Positions 7,272 through 16,298 of a stretch of 41,895 bases of DNA are shown piece after piece. The notes under the pieces were generated by a model. It saw only the letters and a program-made list of their open reading frames with translations. It was not told the DNA's origin and ran no database searches. The stretch spans positions 1-41,895 of the forward strand of contig NZ_LSJI01000210.1 in NCBI RefSeq assembly GCF_001557235.1, written 5' to 3'. Within the stretch, counting starts at the first letter, position 1. Each line of letters starts with the position of its first letter. The DNA is from Phenylobacterium sp. CCH9-H3 (GTDB lineage: Bacteria; Pseudomonadota; Alphaproteobacteria; Caulobacterales; Caulobacteraceae). The position numbers and the translations under genes were made by a program.

Positions 7272-9089
7272 ATGTTCCGCACCGTCTGCTCCGTCCTGGC
7301 GCTGAGCGTCGCCACCTTCGCCGCGCCCGCGCTGGCCCAGCCTGCGCCAGCTCCGGCGGTCCAGGCCCAATCCGAGGACGCGCGCCTCGCCGCCTTTTTC
7401 CAGGCTGCCTTCCTGGAGGCCGCGCGGCTGAGCCCCGAGACGCTGACCCAGCTCGGCATGAAGGAACGCTACGGCGAACTCGGCGACTACACCGAGGCCG
7501 GCCAGAAGAAGGCCCTGGCCGTCGCCGAGGCCCAGCTGGCCCGCATGAAGCGGGAGTTCGACCGCGCCAAGCTGTCGCCCGGTTCGCAGCTCTCGTACGA
7601 CCTCTTCGAACGCAACGTGGCCACCCAGCGGATGTTCGCGAAGTGGTACTGGCAGAACTACGCCGTCTCCTCGAACGGCAGCGCCCTCGACGGCCTGCCG
7701 GTCATGCTGGTCAATGCCCATCGGGTGGACAGCGTCGCCGACGCCGAGGCCTATGTGGCGCGCCTGAAGGCCATCGAGCGGGTGGCCGGCGAGGTTTCCG
7801 ACGACATCGACCAGCGCACGGCCAAGGGCTTCCTGCCGCCGGCCTTCGTGTTCGGCCGGGTGATTCCGGACGCCCAGAACCAGCTCAAGGGCGCGCCCTT
7901 CGACGCCGGGCCCGACCATGCGCTCTGGGCCGACTTCAAGACCAAGGTCGCCGCGCTGAAAGCGGACGAGGCCGCCAAGTCCCGCCTCCTTGCCGAGGGC
8001 GAGGCGGCGCTCAAGGGGCCGTGGAAGCGCGGCTACGAACGTTACTTGGTCGCCCTGGCCGCCATGCAGAAGAAGGCGACGAGCGTGAACGGCGTCTGGG
8101 GCCTGCCGCAGGGCGAGGCGTTCTATGCCGACCAGGTGGCCTTCTTCACGACCACCAACCTCACCCCCGACCAGATCCATCAGACCGGGCTGGCCGAGGT
8201 GGCTCGCATCCGCGCCGAGATGGACGTCATCCGGCAGAAGGTCGGGTTCAAGGGGACGCTGGATGAGTTCTTCACCTTCGTGAAGACGGATCCCAAGACC
8301 CACTATCCCAACACCGCCGAAGGCAAGCAGCAGTACCTGTCGGACGCCAAGAAGATCATCGCCGACTACATGGCCGTGGCGGACCGGCAGTTCTCGACCC
8401 TGCCCAAGCAGGCGCTCGAGGTTCGCGCCGTCGAGCCGTTCCGCGAGAAGACCGCCTCCACCGCCTTCTACAATCCTGGTACGCCCGATGGCTCACGGCC
8501 CGGGATCTTCTACGTGAACCTCGCCGACATGACCCAGGTCCAGAAGGTGCAGCTTCCGGCCATCGCCTACCACGAGGGCGCGCCGGGCCATCACTTCCAA
8601 ATCGCGCGCAGCCAGGAACAGACCGACCTGCCGATGTTCCGCAGGCTCGCCTACTACGGCGCCTACACGGAGGGCTGGGGCCTCTATGCCGAGAAGCTGG
8701 GCAAGGAAGCCGGCTTCTACCAGGACCCCTATGACGACTTCGGCCGCCTCAGCCTGGAGATCTGGCGGGCCGCCCGCCTGGTGCTGGACACCGGCATCCA
8801 CGCCAAGCGCTGGAGCCGCGACCAGGCGATCGCCTACATGACCGCCAACACGCTGAGCTCGGACCTCGATATCGCGCGCGAGATCGACCGCTATTTCACC
8901 AGCCCCGGCCAGGCCACCAGCTACAAGGTCGGCCAGCTCCGGATCTCCGAGCTGCGCGCCAAGGCCGAGACGGCGCTGGGGCCGAAGTTCGACGTGAAGG
9001 CGTTCCATGAAGCGATCCTCGCCGCCGGCGCCCTGCCGCTCGACGTGCTGGAGACCCGCGTGGACGCCTATATCGCCGGGGCCAGGTAG
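7272..9089 (+). CDS. DUF885 family exported metallohydrolase
   Basis: Encodes 605 residues of the DUF885 family, which carries a gluzincin-like zinc site. A signal peptide with cleavage after ALAQ is visible at residues 1-22, so the protein is periplasmic or secreted. The metal motif HEGAPGHH begins at His434, and TEGWGLYAEKL follows about 40 residues later and supplies the likely third ligand. The frame is open upstream to 7200, but the ATG at 7272 is followed at once by the signal peptide. The 3' end overlaps the convergent LuxR-hydrolase gene by 22 bases. Likely a peptidase; the substrate is not known. Confidence 0.88.
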   Translation: MFRTVCSVLALSVATFAAPALAQPAPAPAVQAQSEDARLAAFFQAAFLEAARLSPETLTQLGMKERYGELGDYTEAGQKKALAVAEAQLARMKREFDRAKLSPGSQLSYDLFERNVATQRMFAKWYWQNYAVSSNGSALDGLPVMLVNAHRVDSVADAEAYVARLKAIERVAGEVSDDIDQRTAKGFLPPAFVFGRVIPDAQNQLKGAPFDAGPDHALWADFKTKVAALKADEAAKSRLLAEGEAALKGPWKRGYERYLVALAAMQKKATSVNGVWGLPQGEAFYADQVAFFTTTNLTPDQIHQTGLAEVARIRAEMDVIRQKVGFKGTLDEFFTFVKTDPKTHYPNTAEGKQQYLSDAKKIIADYMAVADRQFSTLPKQALEVRAVEPFREKTASTAFYNPGTPDGSRPGIFYVNLADMTQVQKVQLPAIAYHEGAPGHHFQIARSQEQTDLPMFRRLAYYGAYTEGWGLYAEKLGKEAGFYQDPYDDFGRLSLEIWRAARLVLDTGIHAKRWSRDQAIAYMTANTLSSDLDIAREIDRYFTSPGQATSYKVGQLRISELRAKAETALGPKFDVKAFHEAILAAGALPLDVLETRVDAYIAGAR

Positions 9090-10927
9090 GGCTCGCCCGC
9101 GATCAGCGCCGCGAGGTGCTCCGGGTGGGTGAACTGGGCCAGCACACCTGCGCCATCCAGCGTATGGAAGCTGGCTCCGGGCAACCGGAGCCACGGGTCC
9201 CGGGGCGGCTCATCGCCCAGGGCTCCGGTGTGGACCAGGGCCCATGGTCCGCCGCCGCCGACCGGCGGCACGCGCCAGCCTTGCGCATAGACCGCATGCT
9301 CGGCGGCGTAGCCGGCGCTGGTGTGTGCGAACTGGGCCTGAATGTCGCGCACCAGCTGGGCGCGCACCGCCCGGTCGGCCAGCGCCCCGCGATCGGCGGG
9401 AATGGCGCCCAGGGTCTCGTACAGCGCCGCTTCCAGGAAGTCGCTGCGCGTGCGCCGGCGGATCAGCTCTCCCAATCCCGAAATCAGGTGCGGCTGATCC
9501 AACAGCATCCGGGTCATTCGCTTCACCGGGCCGCTGCGGTGGCCGGGCGATAGGCCCCGGGGCGAGCGGGGGTTCAGCAATACGCCGCGCCAGATCCGTC
9601 CCGGATGGGCGGCCGCGAACGCCAGGGCTGCGGCTGCGCCACCGTCGCGGGCGAACAAGGCGACGTCGCGGAGGCCCAGCGCCGTGACCAGGGCTTCCAG
9701 GTCGTCCGCGGCGTCCGCCAGATAGTCGCCGACGGCCGGCGAAGTCAGGCCAAAACCGGGGCGCTGGGGCACGATCGGCCGCAGGCCGTGGACCTGCAGG
9801 GCGGCCGCCAGCCGGGGCGGCAGGCTGCGACCGGCTGTGAATCCATGGAAGACGATCGCGGGCCGCCCGGTCGCCGGGCCATAGTCCAGGAACGCCAGCC
9901 GCCGGCCGCCGGGTCGCGGCATCAGGCGCAGGCTCGCGGGCGGGTCGCCGGACGTGAACACGGGCTCGGCCACCGCCACCAGCCCTGAGAGGGCGCCGGC
10001 CTCGGCGACAAGCCGCGCCAGGTCCTTCGCCCGGGCCGCGCCGGTCTTCGCCAGCACGGACTTCGCATAGGTGCGCACGGTCTCCGGCTGCAGGCCCAGC
10101 GCCCGGGCCGCCTCGCGCTGGGTGGCTCCGCCGGCCAGCGCCAGCGCGACGCCCGCCTCGGCAAGGGTCAGGCCGAGCGCTTCGCTCAGCCGGTCTGGCG
10201 TCATGGCCGGAGCCTCGTGCACCGCGCTCATCACTTCCGACAGGGCGCGCACCACCTCGCTCGAGCGCGCGGCTCCGGTCTTCGCCATCACGCGGGCCAG
10301 CACGTCGCGGGCGGTGGCGTGTCCGATGCCAGCCTGAGCGGCCGCGATCTCAAGCGTGGGCGCGAACAGGAACGCCTCCGCCAGCCGGGCTTCGATGGGG
10401 GTCAATCCGAAGGCCGCGGATGCCCGGCCGGCAAGCTCGCCCGATCGCGAGGGGGCGAACACCAGCGCCACCACGGCGCCCGGTCGCACCAGCGCCGCCC
10501 GAGCCGTGTCGGTTCTCACCCACCGCGTGGCCGATGGTCCCCGGCCCATCCAGGCGATGAGGGGCGCGCCGTCCGCCGCTTCCAGGAGGCCCAACGCCGA
10601 ACCGCTGCGGCGCGCCCGCTCGGCCAACCGCCGCAGGTCGGGGATAGCTCCCGGATCGGGAAAGGCCCGCGCGAACGCCGCATCGGCTGCGGCCAGGCTG
10701 TTGCGGGCGCTCAGCACCGCGATCGCGAGCGCGGCCTCGGGCACCAGCGCGGCAGCCCCGAAATCGAAGCCTTCGTTAGCCTCGGTATGCAGCAGTTCGT
10801 CCACCAGGCGCGCCGCCTCGTCGGCCCGCGGACCGCTGCGCGCCCAGGCTCGCCGCAGCAACTGAGCCGGGGACGACGGCGAAGACGCAGGATCTGTGCG
10901 GCGCAATCGAACGGACTCCGTACTCAC
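9068..10927 (-). CDS. Double LuxR-type HTH / alpha-beta hydrolase fusion
   Basis: A 619-residue multidomain protein. Residues about 175-235 and 250-310 are two LuxR/GerE-like helix-turn-helix segments, both with the usual LTxxEA opening and KTGAxR end of the recognition region. Residues about 345-610 are an alpha/beta hydrolase: oxyanion HGF after VFHG, nucleophile elbow FARDGG, and a final His in FTHPEH. At the elbow the usual Ser is Asp428, as in epoxide hydrolases and haloalkane dehalogenases, with Arg where those have His. The N-terminal 170 residues are unassigned. Likely a cytosolic ligand-hydrolysing or ligand-sensing regulator; this is inference. Divergent from the PEP-CTERM gene with 193 bases between. 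Confidence 0.82.
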   Translation of the reverse strand: MSTESVRLRRTDPASSPSSPAQLLRRAWARSGPRADEAARLVDELLHTEANEGFDFGAAALVPEAALAIAVLSARNSLAAADAAFARAFPDPGAIPDLRRLAERARRSGSALGLLEAADGAPLIAWMGRGPSATRWVRTDTARAALVRPGAVVALVFAPSRSGELAGRASAAFGLTPIEARLAEAFLFAPTLEIAAAQAGIGHATARDVLARVMAKTGAARSSEVVRALSEVMSAVHEAPAMTPDRLSEALGLTLAEAGVALALAGGATQREAARALGLQPETVRTYAKSVLAKTGAARAKDLARLVAEAGALSGLVAVAEPVFTSGDPPASLRLMPRPGGRRLAFLDYGPATGRPAIVFHGFTAGRSLPPRLAAALQVHGLRPIVPQRPGFGLTSPAVGDYLADAADDLEALVTALGLRDVALFARDGGAAAALAFAAAHPGRIWRGVLLNPRSPRGLSPGHRSGPVKRMTRMLLDQPHLISGLGELIRRRTRSDFLEAALYETLGAIPADRGALADRAVRAQLVRDIQAQFAHTSAGYAAEHAVYAQGWRVPPVGGGGPWALVHTGALGDEPPRDPWLRLPGASFHTLDGAGVLAQFTHPEHLAALIAGEPYLAPAI

Positions 10928-11120
10928 CCGACCTCCCGGTAAACGCCGAATTCCGCTCAGGTTTCGCGTCGGCGCTTCTAAGGGTGGGCTAAGGATCGTC
11001 CTTTATGGATCGTGAATTTTCGACGCCGGACCACAAAAAGGGGGCGGCGCGGCAGAGCTCGGCCGACCTACCCCTAGGAGCCTGAGCGCCAGACAGGCGC
11101 GGGCTACAGGAGTGGGGAAA

Positions 11121-11897
11121 ATGAAGAAGATTGGCTTGGGGGCGACGGCGTTCGCCGCCGCGGTGTTGATGTCCAGCACGGCCGCCGCTGCGACGTCTCC
11201 GGTGTTCGAGACCGACTACGGCGCGGCCGTGACGGGCGGCGATGACCAGACGGTCGGGGGCTCCCTGCCGTTCGCGTTCTCGTTCTTCGGGCAGACCTAT
11301 ACGACGTTCGACGCCTCGACGAACGGCTTCGTCAGCCTCGGCGGCGGCAATGGCTCGGGCTGCTGCAACGGCAGTGTCGGCGACTTCCTGAACGGCGCGG
11401 CGCGGATCGCTCCGGAATGGTTCGATATCGTCGGCACGGTCTATCTGAACACCGCCGTCGGGGACCGGGCGGTCTTCACCTGGGTGGGCGGGGAGTATGG
11501 CGGCGGCGGCTCTTACGCCGCACAGGCCCAGCTGTTCGCCAACGGCGACATCATCTTCGGCTATAGCGGCGACAGCGTGCCGAACAGACACACCACCCTC
11601 ACCGGCATCAGCGCCGGCGGCGGCGTCGCCGATCCCGGCGAGACCGATCTGACGGGGGCGGCGTTCTCCACAGGCGCCAACCGGGCGGTCTACGACCTGG
11701 CCGCGGCGAACACCTTCGATCTCAACGGCCGCAACGTCTATTTCACGGCCGACGGCCGGGGCGGCTACACGGTCAGCAACGATCCCGTCGCGGGGGTCCC
11801 CGAACCTGCGACCTGGGGCCTGATGCTGTCCGGCTTCTTCGGCGCGGGGGCGATCCTCCGTGGCCGTCGGGCACGCCAGCGCCTCCTCGAGGCCTGA
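11121..11897 (+). CDS. PEP-CTERM sorting domain protein
   Basis: Encodes 258 residues with a signal peptide (cleavage near STAAAA) and a C-terminal sorting signal: VPEPATWGLML, a hydrophobic stretch, then a basic RGRRARQR tail. Such tails are recognised by exosortases for surface or exported-glycoprotein display. The middle contains a nidogen-like pattern, SFFGQTYTTFDASTNGFVSLG (residues read in two parts), and is rich in Gly, Ala and Thr. I place the start at ATG 11121, with AGGAG 8 bases upstream; an in-frame GTG at 11112 is less likely. No exosortase gene is in the window. The 5' leader contains a small GCGCC/GGCGC hairpin at 11086-11100. Confidence 0.85.
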   Translation: MKKIGLGATAFAAAVLMSSTAAAATSPVFETDYGAAVTGGDDQTVGGSLPFAFSFFGQTYTTFDASTNGFVSLGGGNGSGCCNGSVGDFLNGAARIAPEWFDIVGTVYLNTAVGDRAVFTWVGGEYGGGGSYAAQAQLFANGDIIFGYSGDSVPNRHTTLTGISAGGGVADPGETDLTGAAFSTGANRAVYDLAAANTFDLNGRNVYFTADGRGGYTVSNDPVAGVPEPATWGLMLSGFFGAGAILRGRRARQRLLEA

Positions 11898-11904
11898 CGT
11901 CGGC

Positions 11905-11943
11905 GCCGCCGAGGGCCACCTCGTGCAACCGGCCCTCGGCGGC
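11905..11943. terminator. 13-bp perfect inverted repeat between convergent genes
   Basis: GCCGCCGAGGGCC (11905-11917) is followed after 13 bases by its exact reverse complement (11931-11943). It fills the 54-base gap between the stop of the PEP-CTERM gene and the stop of the convergent P450 gene, so a bidirectional terminator is the natural reading. There is no T-tract, so classical intrinsic termination is not assured. Confidence 0.55.
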
Positions 11944-11951
11944 CAGCCGAC

Positions 11952-13223
11952 CTAGTTCCGCTTCGGGATCACCACCGGCAGGGTCTCGTAGCCCTTCACG
12001 AAGGTGGAGAACGAGCGCTTCGGCTCGCCGACCACCGTCACTTCCGGGAAGCGTTTGAGGATCTCTTCCCAGATGATGGTGAGCTGCAGCTCGGCCAGCC
12101 GATTTCCCACGCAGCGGTGGATGCCGAAGCCGAACGAGATGTGCTGCCGCGGCCGCTCGCGGTCGATGATGTAGTCGTTCGGCCGCTCGATCACGGTCTC
12201 GTCGCGGTTGCCCGAGACGTACCACATGACGACCTTGTCGCCGGCGCGGATGGTCTTGCCCTGGAACTCCACATCCTCGACGGCCGTGCGGCGCATGTGG
12301 GCGAGCGGCGTCTGCCAGCGGATGGTCTCCGACACCATCGAGGGGATCAGGTCCGGATTGGCCCGCAGCTTGGCGTACTGGTCCGGGTTCTGGTTCAGGG
12401 CCAGGATCGAGCCCGAGATGGTGTTCCGGGTCGTGTCGTTGCCCCCGACCGTCAGCAGCACAACGTTCCCGAAGTATTCCCGGGGCTCCATGGTCCGCGT
12501 GGCCGGGTGATGCGCCAGCATCGAGATCAGGTCGCCGGTCGGCGGGGCGTTGACCTTCTCGTTCCAGAGGCCGGTGAAATAGGCGTGGTACTCGCCGAAG
12601 ATCCCCATCTTCTGCTCGATGGATTCCACCAGGCCGCCCGGCGTCGGCACCGCGGTGACCACGTCGGACCAGTAGGTGATCTGGCGGCGGTCCTTCTGCG
12701 GCGCGCCGAACAGCGTCGCCAGCGTCATGGCCGTCAGCTCCTTCGACACCAGGTCGACCCAGTCGAACGGCTCGCCGATCGGCAGGCCATCCAGGATCGC
12801 GCCTGCCCGCTCGCGGATCTCGGGCGCCATGGCCGCCAGCGCCGGGGGCGCGACCGCGGGGCTCACCGCCTTGCGCTGGATGTCGTGCTTGGGCGGGTCC
12901 ATGGCGATGAACATCGGCAGCGGATCCATGTTGGCCTGGCCGCCGGCGATGGTGATGCCGCCCTTCATGAAGTCCGACGAGAACCGGTTGTGGTCCGTGT
13001 CGATCGCCATGATGTCGTTGTACTTGGTGATCGACCAATACGGGCCGAACTCATGCTCGGCCGTATAGTGCACCGGATCCTCGGCCCGCAGCCGCTCGAA
13101 GTAGGGCCACATGGCGTCCGCCTGGAACAGCTCCGGCCGCGCCGGATTCAGCTTGTCCAGCGGCAAGGCATAAGCCTCGGCCCGCGCCTGTTCCCGGTTC
13201 GCCAGCGCATTGCCGTCGGCCAT
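11952..13223 (-). CDS. Cytochrome P450, CYP153-like alkane/fatty-acid hydroxylase
   Basis: A 423-residue soluble bacterial P450. The I-helix oxygen-activation motif is GGNDTTRN, the K-helix ExxR is SETIR, and the heme loop is FGFGIHRCVGNRLAE with Cys371 as the heme ligand. Several blocks (FGPYWSVTKY-like FGPYWSITKY, FIAMDPPKHD, RWQTPLAHMRR, VMWYVSGNRDE) match what I remember of the CYP153 family, which hydroxylates terminal carbons of alkanes and fatty acids. No ferredoxin or ferredoxin reductase is adjacent, so electrons must come from partners elsewhere. The ATG at 13223 is preceded by a purine-rich GGAGGGACGACC site. Subfamily identity is from recall, not from a search. Confidence 0.9.
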   Translation of the reverse strand: MADGNALANREQARAEAYALPLDKLNPARPELFQADAMWPYFERLRAEDPVHYTAEHEFGPYWSITKYNDIMAIDTDHNRFSSDFMKGGITIAGGQANMDPLPMFIAMDPPKHDIQRKAVSPAVAPPALAAMAPEIRERAGAILDGLPIGEPFDWVDLVSKELTAMTLATLFGAPQKDRRQITYWSDVVTAVPTPGGLVESIEQKMGIFGEYHAYFTGLWNEKVNAPPTGDLISMLAHHPATRTMEPREYFGNVVLLTVGGNDTTRNTISGSILALNQNPDQYAKLRANPDLIPSMVSETIRWQTPLAHMRRTAVEDVEFQGKTIRAGDKVVMWYVSGNRDETVIERPNDYIIDRERPRQHISFGFGIHRCVGNRLAELQLTIIWEEILKRFPEVTVVGEPKRSFSTFVKGYETLPVVIPKRN

Positions 13224-13350
13224 GGTCGTCCCTCCGTCGTGTTTGCGACAGTGAACGCCGATCAGTCAGGTTTGGCTAGGGCCCTCGCGACGGTGTGAGC
13301 TTGTCGCTCGCCTCGCGCCGTGGTCCGCTTCGGCCCCGGGGGAAGGGGCG

Positions 13351-14670
13351 ATGTCCGAGCCGATCGTGCAGACCTGGCGGCGGCGCAACCTTCTGAAGCG
13401 CCTACCGCGCCTGCTGGGCCTCTTGGCCATTCCGGCGGTCGTCGCCGCGGTGGTCTGGTTCATGATCGCCGGCGGCGGCCTCGTCCCGAGCGTGGCCGAC
13501 GTCCAGGCCGAGCCGGTGCGGACGGTCACCGCGGCCGGCGACCGCGTCTTCCTGATGACCAGCCAGTGGCGCACGTTCCGCTCCCGAGCCAGCCGTTCCG
13601 GGGTCAGCTACACCCGGCTCTTCATCGACGTCTGGGGCTTCGACGCCGCCACGGCCAGGCCGGTCTGGCGCCAGCGGATCGTGGACGAACGCCGGGGCGT
13701 CAACATGGGCCGGCGGATCCTGGGCGTGCAAGGCGGCGTCCTCTGGCTGTTCGACGGCCGGGAGCTGCTGGGCCTCTCGCCCGCCGACGGCGCCCGGGTC
13801 GCCGACAACGCCGCCTTCGAGTCCGCCAATCCGGCGCTGAGGGGCGTCATGCCGACCGAGGAGCGCTACGTCCGTTTCGACCCGCAGGGCCTGTCCTTCA
13901 CCGCCGCCGACGGGCGCGACTGGCGGCTGACCGGGCAGGGCGCCGCCACGCGTCCCGACGGCCCCAGGCTCGACACCGACGCGCAGCGCGCGCCGCCGTC
14001 GCCGGGGGTCAGCCTCCCGGCCAATACCGCCGGCGGGATCGGGACCTGGGCCTTCTATACCCGCGGCCTCAACATCGGCGGGCGGATGTGGCTGGGCCTG
14101 TTGGCGGAACCCGAGGTCCGGGACTTCCGCGACAAGGGCGTCATCGGCGGCGTGGACCCCGAGCGCCATCCGCGCACGCGGATCTGGTCGGCGAAGATCG
14201 GCAGCAGGTCCACCTTCTTCGGCCCCAGGCCGACCTTCAGCGACTTCAAACCCCTGCCCGAGAGCCCGGAATTCCTGGTCGCGGGCCTGCTGGAGGACAA
14301 TCGCTGCTGCCACGACACGCCGATCCTGCTGTTCAAGCCGGACAGCGTGCTGGTGCTGCATCGCGACCGGCTGGGCGACCAGGGCCGGTTGCGCCTGACC
14401 CGCGTCTCCGGGCCGCGCGGGCGGCCGCTCTGGACCGCCGACCTCCCGCTCCAGGCGCTGGAGGCGGTCATGCCGGGCGAGGGAGCGATCGTGCTGCTGG
14501 GCCGCCGCGACGAGCCGCCCTTGTTCCCGCGCCGCTTCGAGACCCAACGCCCGGAGAGCGTGGACCAGCTGGTGTCCGTCGACCTCGCCACCGGCGCCGT
14601 CCGCGCCTATGGATTCCGCATCCGGCCGACGCAACCTCACCAGCTTCCGCCGTCCTCCACGAGCCCTTGA
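13351..14670 (+). CDS. Membrane-anchored beta-propeller-like protein of unknown function
   Basis: A 439-residue protein with a short basic cytoplasmic N-terminus, one transmembrane segment at about residues 19-42 (LLGLLAIPAVVAAVVWFMI), and a large periplasmic part. That part has repeated short beta-strand units with W, G and D at turn positions, for example VFLMTSQ, LFIDVWGFD and VLWLFDGREL, typical of PQQ/beta-propeller-like proteins. It contains an RCCHD cysteine pair. It resembles the group annotated PA2928-like, but I am not sure. The start ATG follows GGAAGGGGCG. Divergent from the P450 gene with 127 bases between; no operon partner. Confidence 0.7.
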   Translation: MSEPIVQTWRRRNLLKRLPRLLGLLAIPAVVAAVVWFMIAGGGLVPSVADVQAEPVRTVTAAGDRVFLMTSQWRTFRSRASRSGVSYTRLFIDVWGFDAATARPVWRQRIVDERRGVNMGRRILGVQGGVLWLFDGRELLGLSPADGARVADNAAFESANPALRGVMPTEERYVRFDPQGLSFTAADGRDWRLTGQGAATRPDGPRLDTDAQRAPPSPGVSLPANTAGGIGTWAFYTRGLNIGGRMWLGLLAEPEVRDFRDKGVIGGVDPERHPRTRIWSAKIGSRSTFFGPRPTFSDFKPLPESPEFLVAGLLEDNRCCHDTPILLFKPDSVLVLHRDRLGDQGRLRLTRVSGPRGRPLWTADLPLQALEAVMPGEGAIVLLGRRDEPPLFPRRFETQRPESVDQLVSVDLATGAVRAYGFRIRPTQPHQLPPSSTSP

Positions 14671-14761
14671 TCGCGAAGCTTGGCTTGGGCGGCCACGCCG
14701 CATGGCGCGGCGGCGCCGGGCGATGTAGGTTCCGGCCTTCCCCAACCGGCGTTCGATACCC

Positions 14762-16219
14762 TTGTCAGACTTGCGCTCTGAGCATTCGGCGGGCCTCGGC
14801 GAGGCGCAGGCCGATCCCCCGCCGCCCGCGCCGGGCTCGGGCGTGTTCACGGCGCTTACCCAGGCGCCGCTGGGCGTGGCCATCTTCGACCGCGACATGC
14901 GCTACCTGGCCGCCTCCAGCCGGTTCCTCACGGACCAGGGCCTGCCTGGGGACACGCCCCTGGTCGGGCGCCGCCACTACGACGTGTTTCCCGAAGTGCC
15001 CCAGCACTGGCGCGATCTGCACGCCCGGGCCTTGCGCGACGGCGAGGCGTTCAGCCATGAGGCCGACCCCTTTACGGGCAAGGACGGTTGCGTCGACTGG
15101 ATCCGCTGGTCGCTGAAGCCGTGGCGCACCGATGACGGTCAGGTCGGTGGCCTGGTGCTGTACACCGAGGTGGTCACCGACAGCGTTGAAGCGCGCCTGC
15201 GCCTCGAGGCGGCGGAGAGCCGCTATCGGGCCGTCTTCGACCAAGCGGCCGTCGGCGTGGCCCGCGTCGCGACAGACGGGCGCTTCCTGGAGGTCAACGA
15301 CCGCTTCTGCGCCATCACCCGATATGATCGGGCCGGCCTGCTCGCCCTCCGGTTCCAGGACATCACCCATCCCGAAGACCTGGCCCCCGACGAAGTCCAG
15401 GCGGGCGAGCTGTTGGCCGGACGAATCTCGACCTACACGCGCGAGAAGCGGTACGTGACCCAGCCGGGCGATCCGGTTTGGGTGAACCTGACGGTGTCCC
15501 TGGTCCGCAAGACCGACGGGGCGCCGGACTACTTCGTCGCGGTGATCGAGGACATTACGGCGCGCAAGCAAGCCGAGGCCGAGCAGCAGCGCTACCAGGC
15601 CCAGCTGCGCCTGATGATCAACGAGCTGAACCACAGGGTGAAGAACACGCTGGCCACCGTGCAGTCGATGGCGGCCCAGGCCCTGCGTGGCGGCGGCGAC
15701 CCCGTGACCGCCTACGACCGTTTCGAGTCCCGGCTGATGGGCCTGGCCGAGGTGCACGACGTCCTCACGCGCGAGAGCTGGCACGGCGCCGACCTGGAGG
15801 AAGTCGTGCAGCGGGCGCTGCGGCCCTTCGCGGGCGCGGGTTCCAGCCAGGTTCGCCTCGAGGGCCCGGCCGTCTGGCTGCAGCCGCGGGCGGCGCTCGC
15901 CATGGCCCTGGTCCTGCACGAACTGGCCACCAACGCCGTGAAGTACGGCGCCCTGTCCTCGGCGACAGGGCGCGTGACCCTGGGGTGGACCTTCGACGCG
16001 CCGGCCGAGCGCCTGCGGATGACCTGGACCGAAGCCGGCGGTCCGCCGGTTCGACCGCCCACGCGCCGCGGCTTCGGTTCGCGCCTGATCGAACGCGCCC
16101 TGCGCAGCGAGCTGCAGGGCCGCGCCGACATGACCTATGACCCGGCCGGCCTCGTCTGCCTGATGGACGCCCAGCTGCCGAAGCGCGAGGGTATGCTGAA
16201 CCTGCTGGACGGCATCTGA
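14762..16219 (+). CDS. PAS-domain HWE-family sensor histidine kinase
   Basis: Encodes 485 residues. Two PAS domains are visible at about residues 28-145 (FTALTQAPLGVAIFDRD) and 152-270 (YRAVFDQAAVGVARV, ending in the PAC-like VAVIEDITARKQAE). The phosphoacceptor is His291 in LNHRVKNTLA. The ATPase domain has the HWE hallmarks: a His in the N box (LVLHELATNAVKYGA) and WxE (WTEAGG). No membrane segment, so cytosolic sensing is likely; PAS ligand unknown, no LOV cysteine motif seen. TTG at 14762 is the likely start, giving MSDLRSEH; the true start could be slightly downstream. No response regulator is adjacent, as is common for orphan HWE kinases. Confidence 0.88.
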   Translation: MSDLRSEHSAGLGEAQADPPPPAPGSGVFTALTQAPLGVAIFDRDMRYLAASSRFLTDQGLPGDTPLVGRRHYDVFPEVPQHWRDLHARALRDGEAFSHEADPFTGKDGCVDWIRWSLKPWRTDDGQVGGLVLYTEVVTDSVEARLRLEAAESRYRAVFDQAAVGVARVATDGRFLEVNDRFCAITRYDRAGLLALRFQDITHPEDLAPDEVQAGELLAGRISTYTREKRYVTQPGDPVWVNLTVSLVRKTDGAPDYFVAVIEDITARKQAEAEQQRYQAQLRLMINELNHRVKNTLATVQSMAAQALRGGGDPVTAYDRFESRLMGLAEVHDVLTRESWHGADLEEVVQRALRPFAGAGSSQVRLEGPAVWLQPRAALAMALVLHELATNAVKYGALSSATGRVTLGWTFDAPAERLRMTWTEAGGPPVRPPTRRGFGSRLIERALRSELQGRADMTYDPAGLVCLMDAQLPKREGMLNLLDGI

Positions 16220-16298
16220 GGCGACGGCCTCTCCCCCTTGCCCCTGCCCCTGCGTCAGCGGCTAACCTCTCGGCAAATATGCGGTCGGGAGAGACGCC

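Noticed and set aside
12117..13298. Long plus-strand open frame opposite the P450 gene.
   Set aside because: The P450 has complete motifs; the opposite frame is an effect of G/C at third codon positions. The same applies to long frames opposite 13351-14670, 22643-23734, 24090-25283 and 34872-36506.
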